A DNA stretch of 64,000 nt from positions 62,001 through 126,000 of the forward strand of contig NZ_JANZNR010000002.1 in assembly GCF_025153525.1 (NCBI RefSeq). Direction: 5' to 3'. Below are positions 46,077-54,938 of this stretch, piece by piece. Each line of letters opens with the position of its first letter. The stretch's first letter is position 1. The notes below the pieces were generated by a model, which did no database searches, was not told where the DNA came from, and saw nothing but the letters and a program-made list of their open reading frames with translations. A program made the translations under genes and the position numbers. Source of the DNA: Psychroserpens sp. SPM9. GTDB taxonomy: Bacteria > Bacteroidota > Bacteroidia > Flavobacteriales > Flavobacteriaceae.

Positions 46077-47485
46077 AACCACTTAATCGTTAAATCCACT
46101 AACTTCTGTTTGAAACTAGAATATGGAGGCATTAATAAATCCACTGCGCCTAGTGTATGCTGTTTTAAAACCGAACGCTGATTAGAAAATTCTAAAAAGC
46201 CAAAATAGCCATGCGATTTTCCAATACCACTATTATTAGAACCTCCAAACGGTAAATTATGGTTGAGAAACTGCAATAAATTATGATTGATACAAGTGCT
46301 TCCTGCTCTGGTATTATTAATAATCTGTGTTGTACGTTTTTTATTTTTACTGAAAATATAAAGTGCCAGCGGTTTTTCTTTTGAATTGATATAATCTATG
46401 ACCTCATCAATCACTTTATAAGTTTTTACCGGAAGTATGGGTCCGAAAATTTCATTTTGCATCAATTCACTGTCTTCGGAAACTTCAAACACTAAAGTGG
46501 GTTCTATATAATTATCTTTTTCATCTGAAACTCCGCCAACTTCAATGCTTGCATTTCTTGAGGAAGCATCGTCTAAGTAGGATTTCAATCGTTCAAAATG
46601 TTTCTGATTCACAATTCTTCCCAAAGAATCAGATTCGGAAGGATTTTCAGAATAAAAGGCTTTCAGAGTTGTTTTAAAAGTTTGGATAAATTCAGCTTTA
46701 ATACTGTCGTTAATAAACACATAATCGGGAGCAATACAAGTTTGACCTGCATTGAGAAACTTTCCGAAGATAATTTTCTTAACCGCTTTATCTAAATTTG
46801 AAGTATCGTCAATAATGACTGGCGACTTTCCGCCTAGCTCCAGAGTCACCGACGTTAAATGCTCGGAAGCGGCTTTCATCACAATTTTGCCTACCTGTGG
46901 CGACCCGGTGAAAAAGATATGATTAAATGGGAGTTTTAAAAGTTCTTGAGAGACCTCAACGTCGCCTTCTAAAAGAGCGACTTCGTTATCATTAAACAAA
47001 TCACTTACTATAGCCTGCATTACTTTAGATGTGTGAGGTGTCATCTCACTTGGTTTTAAAATAACCGTGTTTCCTGCAGCAATAGCCGATACTAATGGTC
47101 CGAAAGTAAGGTTTACAGGGAAATTCCATGGAGATATAATGAGGCAAACCCCTTTTGGCTCATTTTTAATCCACGATGAACTTCCTAATAAAGCCAAAGG
47201 TGTATCTACTTTTTGTCGTTTTAACCAGGACTTTAAATTAGAGGCTACAAAATTAATTTCATCGACAACTGGATAAATTTCGGTAAGGTCTGTTTCTAAC
47301 TGTGGCTTTTTAAAATCGGCATAGAGTGCATCCCGTAACTCTTGTTTATAGGTTTTTTCCAAAGCAAATTGTAACGCCTTTAATTTTTTAAGGCGCTCTT
47401 TATAATGCGTTCTACCTACAGCAAATTGATTTGCTTTTTGCTTCTCGAAAAGTTTAAAATACCTGTTATCTGAATAATCTGTCAT
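46073..47485 (-). CDS. Aldehyde dehydrogenase (class 3-like)
   Basis: 470 residues. Catalytic Cys in NAGQTCIAPDY, Glu in TLELGGKSP, cofactor loop FTGSPQVGK, and the C-terminal motif NLPFGGSNNSG are present. The short length and a hydrophobic C-terminus resemble class 3 / fatty aldehyde dehydrogenases (ALDH3). It oxidises medium- to long-chain aldehydes with NAD(P); the natural substrate is unknown. No N-terminal signal. It is convergent with the glycosylasparaginase gene. Confidence 0.93.
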   Translation of the reverse strand: MTDYSDNRYFKLFEKQKANQFAVGRTHYKERLKKLKALQFALEKTYKQELRDALYADFKKPQLETDLTEIYPVVDEINFVASNLKSWLKRQKVDTPLALLGSSSWIKNEPKGVCLIISPWNFPVNLTFGPLVSAIAAGNTVILKPSEMTPHTSKVMQAIVSDLFNDNEVALLEGDVEVSQELLKLPFNHIFFTGSPQVGKIVMKAASEHLTSVTLELGGKSPVIIDDTSNLDKAVKKIIFGKFLNAGQTCIAPDYVFINDSIKAEFIQTFKTTLKAFYSENPSESDSLGRIVNQKHFERLKSYLDDASSRNASIEVGGVSDEKDNYIEPTLVFEVSEDSELMQNEIFGPILPVKTYKVIDEVIDYINSKEKPLALYIFSKNKKRTTQIINNTRAGSTCINHNLLQFLNHNLPFGGSNNSGIGKSHGYFGFLEFSNQRSVLKQHTLGAVDLLMPPYSSFKQKLVDLTIKWF

Positions 47486-47660
47486 TTAATCCGTAACGTT
47501 TTTATTGGGCTGTAAGCCGTTTTTGTGCATTTCATCGATGTTTTTTGCGGTCGTTTTCATCTTAACTAAAAATCGCCCGCTTTATCTAATATATTCATTA
47601 TCGCCTCGAATGTTGCGTTTCTTTGAACTGAGTTTAAAACAAAATACCACAATAACAATT

Positions 47661-47933
47661 ATGAAAAAAGTATTAACCATATTAGCCTTTACATTATTAC
47701 CTTTCCTTTCAATGGGACAGGAAACTAATGTAGATATCAAAAATAACGATACTGTAGAAACTGTTATTGTAAATAAGGAAGAAACTCCAGAAATTAAAAA
47801 AGAGACAACATCAAGTTCTGCTGCTAAAGCGCAACTATTAAAAATAAACAGAAAGAAAACTTCTGAAATTATTAGCATTAAAGCCTATAGAAAAAGTTTA
47901 CAGATTAAAGTAAAAACTATTAAGCTTTGTTAA
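47661..47933 (+). CDS. Small secreted protein of unknown function
   Basis: The start at 47661 gives a standard signal peptide (MKKVLTILAFTLLPFLSMGQ), whereas the longer frame from 47505 adds an implausible N-terminus. 90 residues; the mature part is short, with a run of charged residues (EETPEIKKETT) and a basic end (KAYRKSLQIKVKTIKLC). No domain is recognised. It is followed by a strong bidirectional terminator, so it is probably monocistronic. Confidence 0.7.
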   Translation: MKKVLTILAFTLLPFLSMGQETNVDIKNNDTVETVIVNKEETPEIKKETTSSSAAKAQLLKINRKKTSEIISIKAYRKSLQIKVKTIKLC

Positions 47934-47951
47934 TCAAAACATATAAAACAT

Positions 47952-47985
47952 AAAAAAATCCGAAACTTGCGTTTCGGATTTTTTT
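47952..47985. terminator. Bidirectional terminator before cphA
   Basis: A 15-bp stem (47952-47966 with 47971-47985, loop TTGC) centred on ATCCGAAAC/GTTTCGGAT with A- and T-runs on both sides; it serves the small secreted gene and cphA. Confidence 0.9.
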
Positions 47986-48004
47986 ATGTTTAGAACTCAT
48001 GCCT

Positions 48005-50644
48005 TTATGAAAATGTCAATGTGCCATTAGCTTCCTGTTCTTTAAATTGCTTTACCAGATCTAAAGCGTCAGGAATCACATCACTACACAAAATAATCAG
48101 AGAGCCTTTCACTGCATTTTTCACAGCATGGGTTATGGCTTCTTTTTCTGAAGGGATAATGGTTGTTTTCTTATTAGGATCTTTCATTTGAATCCCATCA
48201 TTGAGCATTTTAATCAACTCTTCTTCGGTTTTTCCGCGTAAGCGTTTATCCTGGCGAATAATAATTTCGTCAAACATTTCGGCAGCAATCGATCCCATTT
48301 CGTTATTATCTTCAACACGTCTATCACCAATTCCTGCAATAATTCCCACTTTTACAGTGGCATCTAATTCGTCGGTAAACTTTTGAAGGGCTCTCATTCC
48401 TGCTGGATTATGCGCATAATCTAATAAGATGCTAAAGTCATTAAACTTAAATAGATTTAAGCGTCCTGGGGTTTGTGAAGCCGAAGGAATAAAGGTTTCT
48501 AAAGCCGCTTTCATATCTTCGATACTAATCCCTTGCACATGAGCTGCAAGCACAGCACCTAGTACATTTTGAATCATGAACTTCGCTTTGCCGCCATAAG
48601 TCAACGGAATATCTTCAGCCTTCATCAGACGCATTTTCCATTCGCCTCTACAAATGGTTACATAACCATTTTCATACACTGCTGTAATCCCATTAAGACG
48701 TTGTAAAGCTTTAATTCTAGGGTTATTTTCATCCATCGAAAATAAGGCAATATTACATTCGACATTACGTCGCATATCGTATACCAAATCATCATCGGCA
48801 TTTAATATGGCATAGCCATCAGGCAGTACGGTTTCGGGCACAACGGCCTTAACTTTAGCTAGTTGCTCTATGGTATGAATTCCTTTTAAGCCTAAATGAT
48901 CGGCAGCAACATTGGTAACAACAGCTACATCACACTTTTTAAATCCTAATCCGGCACGTAATAAACCGCCTCGTGCACATTCTAAAACAGCAAAATTCAC
49001 GGTTGGATCTTTAAGTACAAACTCGGCACTCGACGGACCAGTACAATCGCCTGTCATGAGTAATCTGTTTTGTATATAGACACCATCACTCGTGGTATAG
49101 CCCACACGATAGCCTTTCATCTTGGCGATATGCGCAATAAGACGCGTGGTTGTAGTTTTTCCGTTAGTTCCAGAAGTAGCAATAATAGGAATACGACCTG
49201 TATCTCCTTTTTGAGGAAACAATTTATCAATTACAGGAGCAGCTACATTACGAGGTAAGCCTGTTGTTGGTGCTAGATGCATTCTAAACCCTGGACCAGC
49301 ATTAACTTCAAGAACAGCACCACCTGTTTCCGATAATGGTTTAGAAATGTCGGTGGTCATGATATCAATTCCGCAGATATCCAGATCTATAATTTTAGAA
49401 ATCCGCTCAGCCATACTCACATTTGCTGGATGAATAATATCTGTGATATCTTCGGCAGTTCCGCCTGTACTTAGATTTGCCGTATCTTTTAAAACTAGGC
49501 GTTCGCCTTCGGCAATTACAGATTCTAAGGTATAACCTGCATCTTTAATAATGGTTTTGGTCAGTTCGTTAACAGAGATTTGCGTGAGCACATTTTCATG
49601 CCCAAAACCTCGTCTCGGATCACTATTAACTTTATCTATGAGCTCTTGTACCGTAGATGTTCCGTCACCTATAACATGAGCAGGCGTACGAATAGCTCCA
49701 GCCACTAATTTGTTATTTATGACTAATAATCTATAATCTTCACCTTTAATAAACTTTTCAACGATAATCGCTCCGCTTTTAGAACTTTCTTTAGCATGAT
49801 GAAAGGCTTGAAGCGCATCTTCATAATTTTGAATATCGACAGTAATCCCACGACCATGATTACCATCAATGGGCTTAATAACTAGAGGGTAACCAACATA
49901 GCGGCAGGCTTCTTCTAAGCTACGTTCACGACGAATGATATCACCTTTAGGCACTTCAACTTCGGCTTGTTCCAGTAAGTATTTTGTATCTTCTTTATCA
50001 CAAGCCAATTCTACACCAATACTACTTGTTTCACTGGTGACTGTTGCCTGAATTCGCTTTTGATTAGCACCATATCCCAATTGACACAATGAGTATTTAT
50101 TTAATCGAATCCACGGAATGCCTCTCGATTCAGCTTCTTCTACTATAGAACCTGTACTTGGCCCTAAGCGATCGGCTTCACGTAATTCGCGCATTTCCTG
50201 AATATCTTCAGATAAATCATAGTCTTCACCAGAAATTAAAGCTTCACAAATTCTAACGGCTGCTTTGGCTGCATAGCGACCAACCGATTCTTCCATATAA
50301 GCAAAAACGACATTATAAACCCCTACTTCACCATACCCTCTGGTTCTTCCGAAGCCAACATCCATCCCAGCTAAGGTTTGGATTTCTAATGCAATATGCT
50401 CAATGATATGTCCCATCCAGGTCCCTTCTTCCACACGCTGAAAAAACCCACCAGGAGATCCCACAGAGCAACGATGCTCATACATTCCGGGGAACATCGC
50501 TTTTAGACGATCGTAAAAACCTTCTACTTTATCTGATGGTCGTTCTTCCATCTCCTGAAGATCTAAAACCATGACGATTAATTTGTGACGTCTAATAGAC
50601 CAATAATTTGGTCCTCTCATTGCATTGATACTGCGTATATCCAT
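48005..50644 (-). CDS. cphA: Cyanophycin synthetase
   Basis: The start at 50644 (MDIRSINAMRGPNYWS) matches CphA family N-termini; the longer frame adds 24 hydrophobic residues. 879 residues, near the usual length. Domains in order: N-terminal CphA domain, ATP-grasp (VIKPIDGNHGRGITVD; VLEVNAGPGFRMHL) that adds Asp, and a Mur-ligase-like domain (ATSGTNGKTTTTR; AVVTNVAADHLG; ILLDYAHNPAG) that adds Arg. The product would be multi-L-arginyl-poly-L-aspartate. A divergent cyanophycinase gene lies 96 bases away. Confidence 0.93.
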   Translation of the reverse strand: MDIRSINAMRGPNYWSIRRHKLIVMVLDLQEMEERPSDKVEGFYDRLKAMFPGMYEHRCSVGSPGGFFQRVEEGTWMGHIIEHIALEIQTLAGMDVGFGRTRGYGEVGVYNVVFAYMEESVGRYAAKAAVRICEALISGEDYDLSEDIQEMRELREADRLGPSTGSIVEEAESRGIPWIRLNKYSLCQLGYGANQKRIQATVTSETSSIGVELACDKEDTKYLLEQAEVEVPKGDIIRRERSLEEACRYVGYPLVIKPIDGNHGRGITVDIQNYEDALQAFHHAKESSKSGAIIVEKFIKGEDYRLLVINNKLVAGAIRTPAHVIGDGTSTVQELIDKVNSDPRRGFGHENVLTQISVNELTKTIIKDAGYTLESVIAEGERLVLKDTANLSTGGTAEDITDIIHPANVSMAERISKIIDLDICGIDIMTTDISKPLSETGGAVLEVNAGPGFRMHLAPTTGLPRNVAAPVIDKLFPQKGDTGRIPIIATSGTNGKTTTTRLIAHIAKMKGYRVGYTTSDGVYIQNRLLMTGDCTGPSSAEFVLKDPTVNFAVLECARGGLLRAGLGFKKCDVAVVTNVAADHLGLKGIHTIEQLAKVKAVVPETVLPDGYAILNADDDLVYDMRRNVECNIALFSMDENNPRIKALQRLNGITAVYENGYVTICRGEWKMRLMKAEDIPLTYGGKAKFMIQNVLGAVLAAHVQGISIEDMKAALETFIPSASQTPGRLNLFKFNDFSILLDYAHNPAGMRALQKFTDELDATVKVGIIAGIGDRRVEDNNEMGSIAAEMFDEIIIRQDKRLRGKTEEELIKMLNDGIQMKDPNKKTTIIPSEKEAITHAVKNAVKGSLIILCSDVIPDALDLVKQFKEQEANGTLTFS

Positions 50645-50740
50645 AGGTTGATTTTTTAAGTGAAAGATTATAAATATAACATTTTTCAATAGAAAAATTA
50701 GTTTATTTTTGCCCAATATTCAAACTATAGGATAGATTTT

Positions 50741-51601
50741 ATGCAGAAGATTAAAGGAACACTTATTCCTATTGGAGGAAACGAAGATAAAGGGATTGAA
50801 GACAATGAGATGTACACTCTAGAATTTATTGACGAAGGTATTTTATATCATGTTGTTAAAGAAGCTGGAGGTATTAATTCAAAAATTGTTGTGATTCCTA
50901 CGGCTTCAAGTATTCCGAAGGAAGTTGGAGAAAACTACTTGACCGCCTTTAAAACTCTAGGCTGTACAGATGTTACGGTATTAGATATTAGAAGTAAAAA
51001 AGATGCTGAAAAACAAGAATCAATTGATCTTATAAAATCGGCAGATTGCATCATGTTTTCGGGTGGTAACCAATCTAAGATTACCAATAAAATTGGCGAT
51101 TCTACCATACATTCTATTTTATTAGAACGCTATACCAATGAAACAGGGTTTGTAATAGCTGGTACCAGTGCTGGTGCCATGGCTATGACTAAGCAAATGA
51201 TTGCTGGTGGAAGTGCTTCTGAAGCGTTTATAAAAGGGGCTGTTCATATGTATAAAGGATTAGGCTTGATTCCGAGTTTAATTATCGATACGCATTTTAT
51301 AAAACGTGGTCGTTTTGGCAGAGTGACTGAAGCCGTAGCTCAACATCCTAAGTTAGTGGGTCTTGGTTTGGCTGAAGATACCGGACTCATTATAAAAAAT
51401 GGTTGTTTTGAAGTTATAGGTTCGGGAATGGTTATCGTTTTTGATGGCAGAAAAATCAAGCACAATAATCATAAAATCTTAAAAGAAGGCACACCAATGT
51501 CTTTAACCAATTTAAGAACGCATATCTTATCTAATGGTGATCGCTTTAACATTAAAAAGAAAAAAGTGGAAGTTCTTCCTATTGAGGCTCCTTTCATCTA
51601 A
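50741..51601 (+). CDS. cphB: Cyanophycinase
   Basis: 286 residues of peptidase family S51. Catalytic Ser143 sits in AGTSAGAMAM. Other family marks are KIVVIPTASS near residue 48, FSGGNQ (106-111) and DTHFIKRGRFGR (substrate-binding loop). The enzyme cuts cyanophycin to beta-Asp-Arg dipeptides. It is divergent from cphA and near isoaspartyl peptidase, which together make a full turnover set. A TATTTTTG box at 50704-50711 could be its -7 element. Confidence 0.92.
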   Translation: MQKIKGTLIPIGGNEDKGIEDNEMYTLEFIDEGILYHVVKEAGGINSKIVVIPTASSIPKEVGENYLTAFKTLGCTDVTVLDIRSKKDAEKQESIDLIKSADCIMFSGGNQSKITNKIGDSTIHSILLERYTNETGFVIAGTSAGAMAMTKQMIAGGSASEAFIKGAVHMYKGLGLIPSLIIDTHFIKRGRFGRVTEAVAQHPKLVGLGLAEDTGLIIKNGCFEVIGSGMVIVFDGRKIKHNNHKILKEGTPMSLTNLRTHILSNGDRFNIKKKKVEVLPIEAPFI

Positions 51602-51643
51602 TTTTTTTGATTTAACTCATTAATTATTCTAGATTTAAGGCTT

Positions 51644-51982
51644 ATGAAAATTAGGTTTTACTTCGGAATTCTTTTTCTTCTACTTCAAGTGGGCGGAATT
51701 GTGTATGCACGTTTCACACCCGAACGTTTTTTTTGCTGGGCACCTTATGATAGTCATACGCTATTTGAAACCTTTGTAACCATTGATGGGATAACCTTAA
51801 CTCAACAAGAAGCCGAAGCGCGATACCAATACAAAATGAAAGGTTGGGAACAACGTTCTATTGACAATATTTTCTCATTAATTTCTCAATATGAAGACAC
51901 TTATGGTAAGGCTGATAATGCTAAGGTTATTGTGAAATATTCTACCAATGGTCACCAAGAAAAAGAATGGATATATAACTAA
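51644..51982 (+). CDS. Small protein with N-terminal membrane segment
   Basis: 112 residues. A hydrophobic helix (about 5-21) is followed by a polar domain with paired Cys/Trp (FFCWAPYDSHT) and helical C-terminus. Its stop overlaps the ATG of the next gene by one base (TAATG), so the two are translated together. Not recognised as a family; it is probably a partner of the HTTM-type membrane protein. Confidence 0.65.
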   Translation: MKIRFYFGILFLLLQVGGIVYARFTPERFFCWAPYDSHTLFETFVTIDGITLTQQEAEARYQYKMKGWEQRSIDNIFSLISQYEDTYGKADNAKVIVKYSTNGHQEKEWIYN

Positions 51983-53079
51983 TGAACAGCTTTATCTCTT
52001 TTATAGTACGACCATTTCAGTTTGAAGGCACCAAGATGCTACCCAACATCTTATTGATGTGTAAGCTTACCGTGATTCTGCTTAGTGTACATCATTTTTT
52101 TTTCAAAATAAACGATCCGTTTATTCCGTTTATTCCAGCTTTAGATAATTTTAATGATTACCCTAATGTCTTCAAATATGTCTTAAGAACTTTATATGTC
52201 GTTGGAGCCTTTGGTGTTCTGTTTAATATTAAAGTCCGAACCTCCAGCATCCTCACAGGTTTAGTCGTTATTTTAAGCATTTTAGCTTCAAAACCGCTGT
52301 TTTTTAATCATGCTTTTATCTGCGGATGCGCTTTAATTTTAGGCGGATTATCGAGCGATAAAGAACCACCTTACTTGCTTATATTTCAATTAAGTTTAGT
52401 CTATTTTGGAGCATCTATTAATAAGTTTCTGGAACCCGATTGGTGGTCTGGAGCCTTTATGGACACCTGGTTAGGAACAGCAAGAGCGAATCCTGTATAT
52501 TTATATGTTTCAGAATTATTGCCAAAACTAGTCTTTGCGAAGCTTTTGTCTTATATCGCTATGTTTACTGAGTTTGCAATTGCTGTGTTAATCCTATTTA
52601 AAAAAACAAGGAATTTAACGGTTTGGTTCATCATCATTTTCCATACCTCTTTGTTTACATTGACCTCGTTTAGATTTGGTCATTTTATTGAATCTTTAGC
52701 CATTGTGTTATTGGCGTTTTTAAGCATTCCGAAAGAACAATTACTTATTAACTACAAAGAACACTCCTTAAAAAAATTAAAACAGTTCTTTACTTTTTTA
52801 GATCGAGATAAAAAGCAAGTCTGGGATCCAATAACTTCTGAAAGTCCACATTGGCTTAGCCTTAAGACGAAAGACAAAACACTTTACAATCACGAGGCTT
52901 TAAAAGATATGCTTTTATATACGCCTAACTTTTTCATGCTTATGATAGCCATTGATATGGCGATGTACATTGTGTTGTATAATCATAGAACCATCTTATT
53001 TGTGTTCAATATGATCTTTATCTGGAGTGTCATTTTGTATTTTCTCCCTGTGAAGTGGTTTAGAAAAACAGAGGTTTAG
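51982..53079 (+). CDS. HTTM-like multi-pass membrane protein
   Basis: 365 residues with about 8 hydrophobic helices. The stretch SINKFLEPDWWSGAFMDTWLG and LTSFRFGHFIESLAIVLLAFL resemble horizontally transferred transmembrane (HTTM) proteins distantly related to vitamin K-dependent gamma-carboxylase, but the resemblance is from sequence style. It forms a pair with the small gene upstream. The function is unknown, and the pair stands between cyanophycinase and an acetyltransferase gene. Confidence 0.6.
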   Translation: MNSFISFIVRPFQFEGTKMLPNILLMCKLTVILLSVHHFFFKINDPFIPFIPALDNFNDYPNVFKYVLRTLYVVGAFGVLFNIKVRTSSILTGLVVILSILASKPLFFNHAFICGCALILGGLSSDKEPPYLLIFQLSLVYFGASINKFLEPDWWSGAFMDTWLGTARANPVYLYVSELLPKLVFAKLLSYIAMFTEFAIAVLILFKKTRNLTVWFIIIFHTSLFTLTSFRFGHFIESLAIVLLAFLSIPKEQLLINYKEHSLKKLKQFFTFLDRDKKQVWDPITSESPHWLSLKTKDKTLYNHEALKDMLLYTPNFFMLMIAIDMAMYIVLYNHRTILFVFNMIFIWSVILYFLPVKWFRKTEV

Positions 53080-53085
53080 ATAGTG

Positions 53086-53904
53086 TTATAAATACAATTC
53101 CATTTCATATTGATTGACCGTATTTGATAAACCTACAGCTTCGATAGCGCGAAGTTTTTCTTCAAGTCTGTCATCAACATTAATAATCCTGACTTGTTTT
53201 GCAATGGATTGAATAGCCTGAAATAATCGCTTCCAATTTTCGTTTTGATTTATTAGAACTTCCAGTTGGTTAATAGTTCCATTCTCTGTGTTAATTGCAA
53301 AAAATGATTCTATTTTATCTTCATGATACACGTAATAATAATCAGAATTCCCATGTTCTAAACACCTAGAATGAAAATCCCATGAGTAGGTGTCTTGATT
53401 TGGAATATGGTCCCAGTCAATCTCAAAAAAAGGTACTTTCTTGACAATTATCTGAGTTTCATCTGTTGATAAATCCCCTGCAAAACATTTAAACGTTTTA
53501 CAAATATTAAATCCGACACCTTGATAAGCCTTAACTGCTTTTTCGTTTTCGGTAATAACTTCAAGAACACTTTTGGTAATTCCATGACGTTTTAAATCTG
53601 CAATAGCATATTCGTAAATAAACTTTACAATTTTTTGTCCTCTGTATTCTGGAATGACACCTGTTCCTGTATTAAACGCAACTCGTTCTCCATGACGATC
53701 ATCAATGGCATGAATTATAAAACCAACTAATGTATCACCATCAAACATTCCATAAGACCAATTGAAGTTAACTTTAGCTGCTTCCCAACGCTTCTTATAA
53801 TAATTATAATCTGTAGGCATTGTGACAAAATAGTTTTCAAACGCAGATAGAAAACACGTCATTATCGTATTAAAATCTGTATGTCCTAGATGCTTAACAG
53901 TCAT
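53086..53904 (-). CDS. GNAT-family N-acetyltransferase
   Basis: 272 residues. The N-terminal GNAT domain carries the acetyl-CoA motif GTGVIPEYRGQKIVKFIYEYA and then VLEVITENEKAVKAYQGVGF. A second, degenerate GNAT-like half (about 150-272) lacks the CoA motif. It begins four bases after the isoaspartyl peptidase stop, so they are in an operon. The acceptor substrate is unknown. Confidence 0.88.
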   Translation of the reverse strand: MTVKHLGHTDFNTIMTCFLSAFENYFVTMPTDYNYYKKRWEAAKVNFNWSYGMFDGDTLVGFIIHAIDDRHGERVAFNTGTGVIPEYRGQKIVKFIYEYAIADLKRHGITKSVLEVITENEKAVKAYQGVGFNICKTFKCFAGDLSTDETQIIVKKVPFFEIDWDHIPNQDTYSWDFHSRCLEHGNSDYYYVYHEDKIESFFAINTENGTINQLEVLINQNENWKRLFQAIQSIAKQVRIINVDDRLEEKLRAIEAVGLSNTVNQYEMELYL

Positions 53905-53907
53905 GAT

Positions 53908-54837
53908 TTATTTATAAATAGAAATAGTTTCTTCTCCTTCAGACGTTTTACTCGCACGATACATGCCTTCGGTATTAAAAGGCATAGCGATATTACCTTT
54001 GGCGTCAACAGCAATCAATCCGCCATCTCCACCAATTTCAAGAATTCGTTTATTTATGACTTCTTCGGAAGCATCTTGCAAACTCATGTTTTTATGTTCC
54101 ATAAGGCAAGCCACATCATAAGCCACAACGCCTCTAATAAAAAATTCACCGCTTCCAGTACATGAAATCGCACAAGTCTTGTTATTGGCATAATTTCCGG
54201 AACCAATCATCGGACTATCACCGACGCGCCCCCATTTTTTATTAGTCATGCCGCCTGTAGATGTCGCTGCAGCAATGTTTCCGTTTTGATCACAAGCCAC
54301 AGCACCAACAGTACCAAATTTAGAATCTTTTTTTGTTGAGTGATCCAGCTGAAACTGATCGGTATCTTTTATCTCCAGCCATTGTTTGTGACGAAATTCA
54401 TCATAAAAATAAGCAGCGTCTTCGAGCGTATAATTTAGCTCTTTAGCAAATTTCATTGCGCCTTCGCCTGCTAAAAACACATGGTCGCTTTGTTCCATGA
54501 CATCACGTGCTAGACTCACCGGATTTTTAATTCCGGTAATTAAACTCACAGCACCAGCATTTAAAGTCTTTCCATCCATAATACTCGCATCCATTTCGTG
54601 GGATTCGGTTGCTGTAAACACCGATCCTTTGCCTGCATTAAATAAAGGCGAATCTTCTAAAACCTTGACGGCAACTTCAACAGCGTCTAAAGCCGCTCTG
54701 CCATCATTTAAAATCGCATAACCTGCATCTAAAGCCGCTTTTAAATCGTTTTTATATTGAGCTTCTAATTCTTGGGTCATCATGCCTTTTACCAATGTAC
54801 CTGCACCACCATGAATGGCTATCGAAAACTTTTTCAT
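53908..54837 (-). CDS. iaaA: Isoaspartyl peptidase / L-asparaginase (plant-type Ntn hydrolase)
   Basis: 309 residues. It begins MKKFSIAIHGGAGT as in the family. Autoprocessing Thr176 lies in KFGTVGAVACD; GRVGDSPMIGSG forms the substrate site. No signal peptide, so cytosolic. It cleaves beta-aspartyl dipeptides such as beta-Asp-Arg, the product of cyanophycinase, which fits the nearby cph genes. It is a distant paralogue of the exported glycosylasparaginase at 45060. It is divergent from polA. Confidence 0.92.
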   Translation of the reverse strand: MKKFSIAIHGGAGTLVKGMMTQELEAQYKNDLKAALDAGYAILNDGRAALDAVEVAVKVLEDSPLFNAGKGSVFTATESHEMDASIMDGKTLNAGAVSLITGIKNPVSLARDVMEQSDHVFLAGEGAMKFAKELNYTLEDAAYFYDEFRHKQWLEIKDTDQFQLDHSTKKDSKFGTVGAVACDQNGNIAAATSTGGMTNKKWGRVGDSPMIGSGNYANNKTCAISCTGSGEFFIRGVVAYDVACLMEHKNMSLQDASEEVINKRILEIGGDGGLIAVDAKGNIAMPFNTEGMYRASKTSEGEETISIYK

Positions 54838-54938
54838 GCACTCCTTTTTTTACTTCGGAAAATTACAAATTGTAGTTCAATTTATTCCCTATAAACGCAT
54901 AAGTTTTTGTAGCTTTATAAACTTCAAAAATCAATCCG

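Noticed and set aside
45060-54837. The two asparaginase-like genes as recent duplicates
   Set aside because: They belong to different branches: one exported glycosylasparaginase with lipoprotein signal, one cytosolic isoaspartyl peptidase; they share only the Ntn-hydrolase fold.
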